Source: an uncultured Azospirillum sp.
GTDB taxonomy: Bacteria; Pseudomonadota; Alphaproteobacteria; RF32; CAG-239
Assembly (NCBI GenBank): GCA_900539605.1
Contig: UQCS01000014.1
Span: 1 to 36,673 of the forward strand
DNA length: 36,673 nucleotides
Direction of reading: 5' to 3'
A program made the translations under genes and the position numbers. Positions within the stretch are counted from its first letter, which is position 1, and each line of letters begins with the position of its first letter. Below are positions 1 through 9,179 of the stretch, one piece after another. The notes below the pieces were generated by a model. It was not told where the DNA came from and did no database searches. It worked only from the letters and a program-made list of their open reading frames with translations.

Positions 1-65
1 ACTTTGGGATTTTTAAGCGATAAAAATTTCATAACTTTTTTCTTTCCTTATTCTTGTCAGAGATG

Positions 66-983
66 TTATTTGTCGCCGGACAGCTTGTCAATAGTTTTAT
101 CAGCAAGTGTTCCTACACCTGTACTGATACCCCAATCCGTAATTTCCCGCATCACCGGTGCTCCTGCCACGCCAAACAAGCCTTTGATTATCTCGTTACC
201 CGCCACACCTCCAACAACATTACTCACTATATTTTTAAGATAATCGTCGCCATTTTCACTGCTGCCTATGCCATAAGCCAGACCTGAATATACAGTGCGA
301 CGTCTATCATTTTTAAGTTTTTTTTGCAGTGGCGCTGTTCGAGCCGGTTTATGGATCAGGTTTAGAGGGCTTACGCGAGCGCCGACAACCTCAGCCAAAC
401 CGGTTAAATAAGGCGATTCTTCATATCCGTCCTGCAGATTTTGCCGTCGTTGATCACGTACGCTTTTATATCCGCGCAGAAAAGCATCCCAACCTGAAGC
501 ATCCTGATGGGTCGACCAGGGCGAATGATGCATCAAAGCGTAAGCCGAACCATGGATCAAACCTTCTCCTTCATCGGCCCATCCAAAAGACAAACCTTGC
601 ATACCGGCATTCGCCATATATTCACCATTGCGCATAATATCCTGCCATAGATCAGTCTGTTCCTCTGTGTGTTGATCTTGTGCCGGAGGAATATGAACGC
701 CATTATTATTTGTATGAGCATAGGTTACGGAAGAAGAATTTGGATTTTGCATCCCCCATTCCCAACCGCTGCACTCTTCTCCGCGTACAAAAGCCGACGA
801 GCGTGACGGCACCGCCAGATCATCAGGAACATCAATTACTCCAAAATCGGAAATGGTACTGTAATCATCCGTATGAGACGGATCTAAATAATAATACTGA
901 CTTTCTCCCGGGCGCGGCGAACTTCTTTTAATCGCCACTTGACCGTTAAAAATTTTTTCCAACATTTCTCTTGTATCTGACAT
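66..983 (-). CDS. phage-like hypothetical protein
   Basis: This is a 305-residue protein with no signal peptide. Residues about 130-200 contain a GLSFGWADE segment, then a GYKSVRDQRRQ helix and a segment ending GLAEVVGARVSPLN. That arrangement (a G-x-FG-aDE start, a run of charged helix, then a small-residue stretch) resembles internal virion or tail-associated proteins of phages and prophages of alphaproteobacteria. The C-terminal 90 residues are rich in Gly, Ala and Val (VVGGVAGNEIIKGLFGVAGAP), as in membrane-active phage proteins. No other phage gene is visible, so it is a domesticated orphan or the edge of a prophage lying before the window. It has a strong promoter and a palindrome just upstream. 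The family likeness is from memory, not a search. Confidence 0.6.
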   Translation of the reverse strand: MSDTREMLEKIFNGQVAIKRSSPRPGESQYYYLDPSHTDDYSTISDFGVIDVPDDLAVPSRSSAFVRGEECSGWEWGMQNPNSSSVTYAHTNNNGVHIPPAQDQHTEEQTDLWQDIMRNGEYMANAGMQGLSFGWADEGEGLIHGSAYALMHHSPWSTHQDASGWDAFLRGYKSVRDQRRQNLQDGYEESPYLTGLAEVVGARVSPLNLIHKPARTAPLQKKLKNDRRRTVYSGLAYGIGSSENGDDYLKNIVSNVVGGVAGNEIIKGLFGVAGAPVMREITDWGISTGVGTLADKTIDKLSGDK

Positions 984-1008
984 GATTTCTCCTTTGGCAA
1001 ATGATTTA

Positions 1009-1025
1009 ACATATAACGTATATGT
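1009..1025. promoter_or_regulatory. palindromic operator candidate
   Basis: ACATATAACGTATATGT is a perfect 7-base inverted repeat with a 3-base centre. It overlaps the end of the -10 box and the predicted transcription start of the phage-like gene, a position where a bound dimeric repressor would block transcription. Confidence 0.55.
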
Positions 1026-1051
1026 ATAACAGAAAATGTATTTAAAGTCAA
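1023..1051 (-). promoter_or_regulatory. sigma70-type promoter of the phage-like gene
   Basis: On the minus strand TTGACT (1051-1046) and TATACA (1028-1023) are separated by exactly 17 bases, close to the housekeeping consensus. The predicted start is near 1016, about 33 bases before the ATG. A palindrome lies over the start point. Confidence 0.7.
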
Positions 1052-1275
1052 GATGAAATCACAGCTTGCAAAAAAATACCATTCGCAATGGTTAAAAGAC
1101 TGATTTCATAACAAGACGCCGACTCGCCCCATACAAAAACCCATAACAAAAGACAATCGTCTGCCACCGTCCCCATAAATCAATAGAACATTATTTATAC
1201 TTGCAATAATCAAACAGAAGTTATAGGCTGGCTGCATTAAGTTGTTTAACCAATTTATTTTAAGGAATTATAATC

Positions 1276-3699
1276 ATGCAATTTATAAAAAAATACGGTT
1301 GCATCGCCGCTGCGGTCCTGCTGACCTGGTGCTGGGGAACAGTCAGCGCCGCCGCTTCGGAAATTGACCTCAACATCCCGCTTTTGGACGTCGGGTACAA
1401 TTTCGGCGGTTATGCCGTTACCGGTTCTCAGATTTTACTTTACGGTCTGGTCCTTTGTGCCCTCGGGCTGCTGTTCGGTTTTTACGAATTTTGCAAAATC
1501 AAAAAAATGCCTGCTCATAAATCAATGCTGAACATGGCATCTTTAATTTATGAAACCTGCAAAACCTATATGAAACAGCAAGCAGTGCTGCTGGTAATCC
1601 TGGAAGCTTTTATCGCTGTCTGTATCTTCTACTATTTCTTTTTCCTCAACCACACCCCGTTGCCGATGGTCTTGAACATCCTGTTGTGGTCAATGTTGGG
1701 TATTCTCGGTTCTTTCTCGGTCGCCTGGTTCGGTATGCGGATCAATACCTATGCCAACGCCCGTACCGCTTTTGCCTCGCTTGAAGGCAAGGCATTCCCG
1801 GTAATGAGTTTGCCGCTGCGTTCGGGGATGTCGATCGGTGTTTTGCTGATCTGTGTTGAACTGATTATGATGATCACCATTTTGTTGTTCATTCCGCGCG
1901 AAAACGCCGGTGCCTGCTTTATCGGCTTTGCCATCGGCGAATCTCTGGGCGCTTCTGCTCTGCGTATCTGCGGCGGTATTTTCACCAAAATCGCCGACAT
2001 CGGCGCCGACTTAATGAAAATTATTTTCAAAATTGACGAAGACGACGCCCGCAATCCGGGGGTTATCGCCGACTGTACCGGTGACAACGCCGGTGATTCG
2101 GTCGGTCCGACTGCCGACGGTTTCGAAACTTACGGGGTCACCGGGGTCGCTTTGATCAGCTTTATCGTTTTGGCAGCAGGCATGGCCTACACCGCTGACG
2201 GACAACTGGCTCTGATGGCCGACGGCATTGACATTCAGGCTCGTCTGATCGTCTGGATCTTTACCATGCGTTTGTTGATGATTGTCACATCGGTCGTCTC
2301 TTACCTCCTCAATAACTGGATTTCCAAAATTCGTTTCGGCGGCAAAAAGGATTTTGATTTCGAAATACCGCTGACTTCGCTGGTGTGGATTACCTCTCTG
2401 CTCTCAATCGCCGTCACTTTTGCCGTTTCTTATATCATGATCGGCAATATGGGACCGGATCTGTGGTGGAAACTGTCGGTGATCATCAGTTGCGGAACTT
2501 TGGCCGCCGCTTTGATCCCCGAGTTTACCAAAATATTTACTTCGTCCAAATCACAGCATGTTCAGGAAATCGTCAACGCCAGCCGCGAAGCCGGAGCATC
2601 GCTTAACATCATCTCCGGTATCGTTGCCGGAAACTTTTCCGCCTTTTGGAAAGGTCTGGTTATGATCGGCCTGATGGCCGTTGCTTATTTCGCTGCTGCC
2701 AACGGTCTCGACGGTTATATGGTTTACCCAAGTGTCTTCGCTTTCGGTCTGGTCGCCTTCGGTATGCTCGGCATGGGTCCGGTGACGATCGCGGTCGACA
2801 GTTACGGCCCGGTTACCGACAACGCTCAATCGGTATTTGAACTTTCTCAGATTGAACAGATTAAGGGAATTGATCAGGAAATTGAGCAAGACTATGGTTT
2901 CAAACCCGATTTTGAGACCGGCAAGGAACTGCTGGAAAAGAACGATTCGGCCGGCAACACCTTCAAGGCCACAGCCAAACCGGTTCTGATCGGTACCGCT
3001 GTTATCGGCGCCACCACCATGATCTTTTCGATCATTTTGCTTCTCAATCTTGAGCTCAACTTAATGAACCCGATGGTCTTATTCGGGCTGCTGCTCGGCG
3101 GATCAGTGATCTATTGGTTCTCCGGTGCTTCGATGCAGGCGGTTTCGACCGGTGCATACCGTGCCGTTGCCTACATCAAAGACCACATCAAACTGGATAC
3201 CAACCAGGCCGCTTCAATCGAAGATTCGAAAAAAGTGGTCAAGATCTGCACCATCTATGCACAAAAGGGGATGTTCAACATCTTCATGGTGATTTTCTGT
3301 TTCACCATTGCTTTTGCCTGCTTTGATGCCGATCTGTTTGCCAGCTACCTGATCTCCATTGCCGCTTTCGGACTGTTTCAGGCCCTTTATATGGCCAACG
3401 CCGGCGGTGCATGGGACAATGCCAAAAAGGTGGTCGAAGTCGATCTGAAAGAAAAAGGAACGCCTTTGCATGATGCCGCCGTTGTCGGCGATACCGTCGG
3501 TGATCCTTATAAAGATACTTCGTCGGTGGCTCTCAACCCGATCATCAAGTTTACCACCCTGTTCGGACTGTTGGCGGTGGAAATGGCGGTTGCCGCCCCC
3601 CGCTGTCTGTCGCTCGGACTTGGCGTCAGCTTTTTCCTGATCGGTCTGATCTTCGTATGGCGTTCGTTCTATCGCATGCGGATCAGCGCGCAAAAATAG
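1276..3699 (+). CDS. hppA: membrane-bound proton-translocating pyrophosphatase
   Basis: This integral membrane enzyme couples hydrolysis of pyrophosphate to ion pumping across the inner membrane. At 807 residues it is longer than common bacterial forms (about 670-720); part of the excess is an N-terminal hydrophobic segment ending near VSAAASE that resembles a signal peptide. The substrate-binding motif lies at residues 256-290 (DDARNPGVIAD, then GDNAGD and GPTADGFETYGVTG), a variant of the usual GVIADNVGDNVGD. A second family motif AGNTFKA has Lys at residue 564, where potassium-dependent enzymes have Ala, so a potassium-independent proton pump is inferred. About 16 membrane helices are expected. 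It is transcribed alone and ends at a strong terminator. AAGGA lies ahead of the ATG. Confidence 0.95.
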   Translation: MQFIKKYGCIAAAVLLTWCWGTVSAAASEIDLNIPLLDVGYNFGGYAVTGSQILLYGLVLCALGLLFGFYEFCKIKKMPAHKSMLNMASLIYETCKTYMKQQAVLLVILEAFIAVCIFYYFFFLNHTPLPMVLNILLWSMLGILGSFSVAWFGMRINTYANARTAFASLEGKAFPVMSLPLRSGMSIGVLLICVELIMMITILLFIPRENAGACFIGFAIGESLGASALRICGGIFTKIADIGADLMKIIFKIDEDDARNPGVIADCTGDNAGDSVGPTADGFETYGVTGVALISFIVLAAGMAYTADGQLALMADGIDIQARLIVWIFTMRLLMIVTSVVSYLLNNWISKIRFGGKKDFDFEIPLTSLVWITSLLSIAVTFAVSYIMIGNMGPDLWWKLSVIISCGTLAAALIPEFTKIFTSSKSQHVQEIVNASREAGASLNIISGIVAGNFSAFWKGLVMIGLMAVAYFAAANGLDGYMVYPSVFAFGLVAFGMLGMGPVTIAVDSYGPVTDNAQSVFELSQIEQIKGIDQEIEQDYGFKPDFETGKELLEKNDSAGNTFKATAKPVLIGTAVIGATTMIFSIILLLNLELNLMNPMVLFGLLLGGSVIYWFSGASMQAVSTGAYRAVAYIKDHIKLDTNQAASIEDSKKVVKICTIYAQKGMFNIFMVIFCFTIAFACFDADLFASYLISIAAFGLFQALYMANAGGAWDNAKKVVEVDLKEKGTPLHDAAVVGDTVGDPYKDTSSVALNPIIKFTTLFGLLAVEMAVAAPRCLSLGLGVSFFLIGLIFVWRSFYRMRISAQK

Positions 3700-3722
3700 C
3701 CGAAAGCTGTTTCTAAGCAATA

Positions 3723-3758
3723 AAAATCCTCAAAATTGCACATAATTTTGAGGATTTT
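3723..3758 (+). terminator. terminator after hppA
   Basis: A perfect 15-base-pair hairpin (AAAATCCTCAAAATT with its complement, 6-base loop) starts 23 bases after the hppA stop. The stem itself ends in TTTT, and A-rich and T-rich arms make it potentially bidirectional. Confidence 0.8.
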
Positions 3759-3796
3759 ATTGCATATTGAATTTATATCTTATACTATCGCCACAA

Positions 3797-4915
3797 ATGA
3801 AAAAGTTAAACATTTACATCGCCCGTCAGATATTCATCGGGTTTTTGCTGGTCACCTTTTCGCTGATGTCGATTTTGTGGCTTACTCAGTCTCTGCGCTT
3901 TGTCGAGCTGGTCACCAACAAAGGGCTGCCGCTCAGCCTGTTTATCAAAATGACTTCCTGCCTGATGCCGCGCCTGTTTGCCCTGTTGTCGCCGATTTCG
4001 CTTTTTGTGGCAGTGTTGTTCGTTTACAACCGGATGCTTTCCGACCGCGAACTGGTGGTAATGAAATCGGCGGGGATCAGTCCGTGGCAAAACGCCAAAC
4101 CGGCTCTTTTTGTCGGACTGGTGATGTCCGTCTTCGGACTTTATGTTTACAACTTTGCTATCCCGCAGGCCGAAAGATCCTTTGCCGATTTGGAGTGGCA
4201 GGTTAAAAATGACGTCTCTCACCTGATGTTCCGCGAAGGTGAATTTACCACCATGGAAAACGGCCTCACCGTTTTTATTACCGCTCACGAAAAAGACGGT
4301 TCGGTTCAGGGCGTTCTGATCAATGACGAACGCAACCCCAAGGCCAAAGTAACGGTTTCGGCCGAGCACGGCATTATCATCTACACCGAAAAAGGACCGC
4401 GGCTGATTATGGTTAACGGCGTCCGTCAGGAAATTGACAATAAAACCGCTCAGTTTTCTTCCCTCTCTTTCGACCGTTACTCAATCGACTTCGGCACCAC
4501 TTCTTCAGCACGCCGGCGCAGTGCTTCGGCCCGTTCCAAAACCTTGGAAGAACTGCTCAACGCCCGAAGCAATCCCGACTTAAGCGAACAGGAAGCCAAC
4601 CGTTATATTTTGGAAGGCAACCGCCGTTTAATGAGCCCTTTTTACAATTTGGTTCTGGCATTGCTCGGTTGCACCGGATTGCTGGTCGGAAACTTTAACC
4701 GCCGCGGACAGGGCAAAATCATCTCGTTTTCGATTGCCGCCATGGTACTGATCCAAGCCGGTGACCTTGCTTTCGGCAACCTTTGTACCAAAAGCCTTTA
4801 CTTTCTGATTTTGGTCTATGCTAACCTGATTATACCTTTTATTATCTGTATTTACCTGCTGTTATTTTACAATCCGGCCTGGTTTGTGCGCCGGCAACGC
4901 AACCGGAGTGCATAA
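3797..4915 (+). CDS. lptF: LPS export permease LptF
   Basis: Inner-membrane subunit of the LptBFG transporter that extracts lipopolysaccharide and passes it to LptC/LptA. The 372-residue product has three hydrophobic helices in its first 120 residues (with the SDRELVVMKSAGIS cytoplasmic segment), a periplasmic beta-rich domain (about 130-240, including FREGEFTTMENGLTVFI), and three C-terminal helices: the LptF/LptG plan. The SFDRYSIDF stretch favours LptF over LptG. I chose the ATG at 3797 because an upstream ATG at 3767 lies between the terminator and a TATACT box, where no transcript from that promoter would include it. LptG is not adjacent and must be elsewhere. The stop is 3 bases before lptD. 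Confidence 0.88.
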   Translation: MKKLNIYIARQIFIGFLLVTFSLMSILWLTQSLRFVELVTNKGLPLSLFIKMTSCLMPRLFALLSPISLFVAVLFVYNRMLSDRELVVMKSAGISPWQNAKPALFVGLVMSVFGLYVYNFAIPQAERSFADLEWQVKNDVSHLMFREGEFTTMENGLTVFITAHEKDGSVQGVLINDERNPKAKVTVSAEHGIIIYTEKGPRLIMVNGVRQEIDNKTAQFSSLSFDRYSIDFGTTSSARRRSASARSKTLEELLNARSNPDLSEQEANRYILEGNRRLMSPFYNLVLALLGCTGLLVGNFNRRGQGKIISFSIAAMVLIQAGDLAFGNLCTKSLYFLILVYANLIIPFIICIYLLLFYNPAWFVRRQRNRSA

Positions 4916-4918
4916 CCG

Positions 4919-7135
4919 ATGTTGTCAAAAAAAATATTAAAACGTATGCTGGTTATTTTTAGCGGAAGCCTGCTTCTGTTTCCGTTGTGGTCCGCCGCCC
5001 AAAATGCCCCTCAACCGGTGCGCCGGCGTTCTCAGATCCATTTCAGTGCCGATCAGGTCGAAGAGAATTCGCAGTCAAAAGTCATTACTGCTAGCGGAAA
5101 CGTCAACATTATCCGCGAAGGAACCACCCTGAAAGCTGACAAAATCACCTATGACCGCGCCCGCGACATCATTACCGCTTCCGGCAACGTCAGCATTATT
5201 CAACCGGACGGGACCACAATGTTTGCCGACACCGCACAGTTGGAAGACAAAATGTCCAAGGGAACGATTCGCGAAGTCAAAATGATTCTGGCCGACGAAA
5301 GCCGGCTGGCCGCGCGCCGTATCAAACAATCGCCGAACAAAAACAAATATTTCTTCTACGGCGTTTATTCGCCTTGTGACGTCTGCAAGGACAATCCGTC
5401 ACCGTTGTGGCAGATCAAAGCGCGCAAAATCACCCATGACGCCGCCAACCAGGACGTTTATTATCGCGACGCTTTTATCCAGATCAAAGACATCCCGGTC
5501 TTTTATACACCATTTATGTCACACCCGGACCCGACCGTCAAACGCCGTTCAGGCTTTTTGCCGCCATCGCTGCGTTCCACGTCGTATCTGGGCAGTTCTT
5601 TGCAGCTGCGCTATTTCTGGAACATTTCCGATCACGAAGATTTTTTGTTTTCTCCCTTGCTGAGCGCCGAGCAGGACATTGTATGGGGCGGCCGTTACCG
5701 CAAAATGCTTTATAACGGCGATCTTTCTCTTGAAGGCACGTTTATGGAAGACAAGGACACCCATGAATCGCGCTACAACATCTTTGCCAAAGGACGATAC
5801 GAAATCGACGATTTCTGGCTTGCCAGCATGGACATCAATTATGCTTCTGACGGCGCTTACTTAAAAGATTTGTCCCTCCCCGGCAAAACCGAAACCTGGC
5901 TGACTTCAAAGGTTGCTTTCGAACGTTTCGAAAACCGCAATTACGCTTCTATTGAGGCTTATTCCTACAAACTGGTCAGCTATTCGCTACGTGAATATCA
6001 TATCTCCGAATTTGAAAGGCGCGACTATAGCAAACCTTATATTTTGCCACTGGCCACCTATGAGCATGTCAGCGATATTGCCGATAATGGTTCATACTTC
6101 AAAAACACTCTCGGCATGGCATCGGTTTATCGTGAACGCGATGAAACCAAAACCCAGCGCGCCAGCATGATCAACTCATGGAACCTGCCTTATACCAGCC
6201 CGTTCGGCGAAAAATACAAATTTGTGGCTTCGGTCAAATCCGATGCCTATTACGTTGATAAATACATCAACAGTAACGACGAAAGTTATACCGGGGCGGT
6301 CGGACGGATTTTTCCTCAGGCCGGCGTTGAATGGCGGCTGCCGTTTGTCAAAGCAACTGACACTTCACGGCAGATCATCGAACCGATTATCGTGGCGGCG
6401 TTCGCACCCAACGGCGGCAACAAAATAAACAAGATTCCCAACGAAGACAGCCTGAACGCTCAGCTTGACGATACCAACATTTTAAATCTGGACCGTTATA
6501 ACGGTTACGACCGCAATGATACCGGCAGCCGCATCAGTTATGGTTTTAACTGGAGTTCCTACGGTAACATCATGGGACGTACTTCAATGTTCATTGCGCA
6601 AAGTTACTACTTCAGCGAAGATCAGAGCTTTGCTCAGAGTCTGGGTGACAACAGCCATTTGAGCGATTATGTCGGACGCGTATATGCTGCACCAACATCC
6701 TATTTGGACTTCAATTACCGTTTTCGCATCGACCGCACCAACTATCAGCTGAAATACAATGAGATCAACGCCCGGATCGGCCCGGACATTCTTTCGGCTT
6801 ATGTCTCTTTTACTTCCATCAAGGGAAGAAAAGGCAAACGCCCCGACAGCAGCCTCTACTTTTTTGACGATTATCGGGAACGCAAGGAATTGTATACTTC
6901 GGTTGAAGCAAAAGTTTCTCGCGACTGGACCATTACCGCCTATAACCGGCAGGACCTCACTAAAAAGTCTCAAGGTTCGCTCGAACACGGCGGCAGCATA
7001 ATTTATGAAGACGAATGCTTTAAATTGGTCTTTGACATTCATAAATACAACTCGACTGACCCCGACTACAAAGACAGCTATGAATATTCCGCAACTTTCC
7101 TGTTGAAAACACTGGGCGGAATCGGTTCCAACTAA
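4919..7135 (+). CDS. lptD: LPS-assembly outer-membrane protein LptD
   Basis: Outer-membrane beta-barrel that inserts lipopolysaccharide into the outer leaflet with LptE. The 738-residue product begins with a signal peptide (ends near WSAAQNA), followed by an OstA/LptA-like jelly-roll (about 37-135, with repeated ASGNV motifs) and the LptD barrel (about 200-738, aromatic- and Tyr-rich alternating strands). Cysteines at 153 and 156 (CDVC) and a late one near residue 700 (DECF) fit the disulfides that this family needs for maturation. Length is within the usual 700-850. The start follows the lptF stop by 3 bases, and surA follows after 15 bases, so these genes form one operon; SurA is the chaperone for LptD assembly. 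Confidence 0.95.
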   Translation: MLSKKILKRMLVIFSGSLLLFPLWSAAQNAPQPVRRRSQIHFSADQVEENSQSKVITASGNVNIIREGTTLKADKITYDRARDIITASGNVSIIQPDGTTMFADTAQLEDKMSKGTIREVKMILADESRLAARRIKQSPNKNKYFFYGVYSPCDVCKDNPSPLWQIKARKITHDAANQDVYYRDAFIQIKDIPVFYTPFMSHPDPTVKRRSGFLPPSLRSTSYLGSSLQLRYFWNISDHEDFLFSPLLSAEQDIVWGGRYRKMLYNGDLSLEGTFMEDKDTHESRYNIFAKGRYEIDDFWLASMDINYASDGAYLKDLSLPGKTETWLTSKVAFERFENRNYASIEAYSYKLVSYSLREYHISEFERRDYSKPYILPLATYEHVSDIADNGSYFKNTLGMASVYRERDETKTQRASMINSWNLPYTSPFGEKYKFVASVKSDAYYVDKYINSNDESYTGAVGRIFPQAGVEWRLPFVKATDTSRQIIEPIIVAAFAPNGGNKINKIPNEDSLNAQLDDTNILNLDRYNGYDRNDTGSRISYGFNWSSYGNIMGRTSMFIAQSYYFSEDQSFAQSLGDNSHLSDYVGRVYAAPTSYLDFNYRFRIDRTNYQLKYNEINARIGPDILSAYVSFTSIKGRKGKRPDSSLYFFDDYRERKELYTSVEAKVSRDWTITAYNRQDLTKKSQGSLEHGGSIIYEDECFKLVFDIHKYNSTDPDYKDSYEYSATFLLKTLGGIGSN

Positions 7136-7150
7136 ATTGAGGAGTAAACC

Positions 7151-8218
7151 ATGATCAGAATCTTACTGATGGCATTATGTTTAATTTCATCTTTTGAAGC
7201 CCGCGCTCAATTTGCTCCCGGCTACCGGCGCGCTTCGGCAGAGAATGACGCTGCCGAACCGGAACAGGAAGGCCCGTCGGTTTTATTCCGCAACACTACC
7301 CAGGCGGCACCGGAACCCACCCCGCCACCGGAACCGGTCGCCATTCGCAAACCGACCCCCTATACGGGATCAATCCGGATTCTGGCTCAGGTAAACGGCG
7401 ACATTATCACCACCGAGGATATCAACAACCGGGTACGCGCTTTTACCATGACAACCGGCATTCCTTACAATTCGCAAACCAAGTTGCTAATCATCAACAA
7501 AGTGATGCAAAATACCATCGACGAAAAACTGAAAGCTCAGGACGCCGCCCGCAACAAAATTGATATCAGCGAAAAAGAAGTCGAAAATTCAATTGACGTT
7601 TTCTGCCAAAATAACAAGCTGACGCGGGAACGACTCAACCAAATGATGAAACAATCGGGCGTTAATCCGCAGGTCTTTCGCGAACAGATGAAAAACGATC
7701 TGGCATGGATTCGTTTAGTTCACCGCAATACCATGGGCGAGACCATTACCCAGCCCGAAATCAAAGAAGCGCTGGCACTAGCGGCCAAAGACATGAGCAA
7801 GCCGAAATTCATGCTCTCCGAAATTGTCATTCCCGCCAAAGAAGCGCGTCATATTTCCCAGTTGGTCGAAAATCTGCGCCGCGATCCGCGCTTTGAGCTC
7901 TATGCTGCCCAGTTTTCGCAAAGCCCAAGTTCGTCTTCGGGCGGCCGGCTCGGCTGGGTCAACGAAGGACAACTGCCACAAACACTTGAAAACAGCATTC
8001 GCAAACTTTCTTCCGGCCAGGTCAGCGATCCGGTTTTGTATAACGGCGACTATTATATTTTCAAAGTTGAAAAGAGGTTTGATCCGGCCCGAGACCAAAT
8101 GCCGACACCGACCGCCAAAGAAGTGGAAAACATGCTGCGCAATCAGAAAAACGAACGCTATGCCGCACAACACTTGCAGGAACTGCGCCAACGGGCAATG
8201 ATCGAACTGAAAGAATAA
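7151..8218 (+). CDS. surA: periplasmic chaperone/peptidyl-prolyl isomerase SurA
   Basis: Periplasmic folding factor for outer-membrane barrels. The 355-residue product has a signal peptide (cleavage near FEARA-QF), a Pro/Glu-rich linker (about 35-70), a SurA N-terminal domain (about 75-210, starting ILAQVNGDIITTEDI), and a parvulin-type rotamase domain (about 215-320; FMLSEIVIP, GGRLGWVNEGQLP, and LSSGQVSDPV are family signatures). Only one parvulin domain is visible, unlike the two in E. coli SurA but normal for alphaproteobacteria. A clear GAGGAG ribosome binding site precedes the ATG. It lies between lptD and rsmA, the conserved position, although pdxA, which usually separates surA from rsmA, is missing. 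Confidence 0.92.
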   Translation: MIRILLMALCLISSFEARAQFAPGYRRASAENDAAEPEQEGPSVLFRNTTQAAPEPTPPPEPVAIRKPTPYTGSIRILAQVNGDIITTEDINNRVRAFTMTTGIPYNSQTKLLIINKVMQNTIDEKLKAQDAARNKIDISEKEVENSIDVFCQNNKLTRERLNQMMKQSGVNPQVFREQMKNDLAWIRLVHRNTMGETITQPEIKEALALAAKDMSKPKFMLSEIVIPAKEARHISQLVENLRRDPRFELYAAQFSQSPSSSSGGRLGWVNEGQLPQTLENSIRKLSSGQVSDPVLYNGDYYIFKVEKRFDPARDQMPTPTAKEVENMLRNQKNERYAAQHLQELRQRAMIELKE

Positions 8219-8221
8219 AAG

Positions 8222-9046
8222 ATGCTTCCGTCACTGCGCCAAACGGTGGAAAGCCACGGATTGCTTGCCTCGAAAGCATTGGGGCAAAATTTTCTGCTTG
8301 ACCGTAACATCACCGACAAAATCATTCGCCTCAGCCTCAACCGCCAAGGTATCGGCAGTTTTGCAGGCTGTCACGTTTGCGAAATCGGCCCCGGTCCGGG
8401 CGGCCTGACCCGGGCGATCGTTGACGCGTCGCCGGCTTCCCTGACCGTTATCGAAATGGATCGCCGCTGTATTGAAATTATGGAGGAACTTAAAGCGCAA
8501 ACACCGATTCCATTTCGCATTATCAACGGCGATGCCCTGCAATATGACTTGAGCCGCGAAATTGACGCGCCGCGGCAAATCATCAGCAATCTGCCCTATA
8601 ATGTTTCGGTTCCGCTTCTGATCGGCTGGCTGCAGGACAGCAGCTGTTACCGGGCAATGACCCTAATGTTTCAAAAGGAAGTGGCCGAGCGCATTACAGC
8701 ACCGACCCGTTGTAAAGATTACGGACGGCTTTCGGTTCTGGCGCAACTCACTTGCGACATCGTCAAATTAATGGACTTACCGCCGGAGTGTTTTACTCCG
8801 GCGCCGAAAATCTGGTCCACTGTTTTGTTACTCCGTCCCAAGACAACAGCGCCCGACAAACAGATTTTGCAAAAAGTAGAAAAAATTACTTCCGCCGCTT
8901 TTGGGCAGCGCCGCAAGATGCTGCGCCAAAGCCTTAAACAGTTTCCCGGACTGGCGGAAAAATGCGGCTGCCTCGGCATCAGTCTGACCGCCCGTGCCGA
9001 AGAACTGACACCGGAAATGTTTCTGCAACTTGCCCAAAATCTGTAA
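8222..9046 (+). CDS. rsmA: 16S rRNA dimethyladenosine transferase RsmA
   Basis: Methylates two adjacent adenines in the 3' terminal hairpin of 16S rRNA with S-adenosylmethionine during small-subunit maturation (KsgA). The 274-residue protein shows GQNFLLD near residue 20, the SAM-binding CEIGPGPGGLTRAI (about 56-70), the catalytic NLPYNVS (motif IV), and the C-terminal AFGQRRKMLRQSL segment, all diagnostic. The ATG lies 3 bases after the surA stop, so it is the last gene of the lptF-lptD-surA-rsmA operon. No clear terminator follows within the 40 bases before the next promoter. Confidence 0.96.
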   Translation: MLPSLRQTVESHGLLASKALGQNFLLDRNITDKIIRLSLNRQGIGSFAGCHVCEIGPGPGGLTRAIVDASPASLTVIEMDRRCIEIMEELKAQTPIPFRIINGDALQYDLSREIDAPRQIISNLPYNVSVPLLIGWLQDSSCYRAMTLMFQKEVAERITAPTRCKDYGRLSVLAQLTCDIVKLMDLPPECFTPAPKIWSTVLLLRPKTTAPDKQILQKVEKITSAAFGQRRKMLRQSLKQFPGLAEKCGCLGISLTARAEELTPEMFLQLAQNL

Positions 9047-9080
9047 AATATTCGATAATTATTCGGCAACGATTTAAACA

Positions 9081-9108
9081 TTGACAAAAATCGGAATTGA
9101 TATATCCT
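9081..9108 (+). promoter_or_regulatory. promoter of the NADAR gene
   Basis: A perfect TTGACA (9081-9086) is followed after 16 bases by TATCCT (9103-9108). The predicted start leaves a leader of roughly 65 A/T-rich bases before the ATG at 9180. Confidence 0.55.
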
Positions 9109-9179
9109 TTCTGTACAAAAAAATTATCAGTTCATTATTACAAATCTAATATTTATTCACTTTACAAAACTTTGACATC

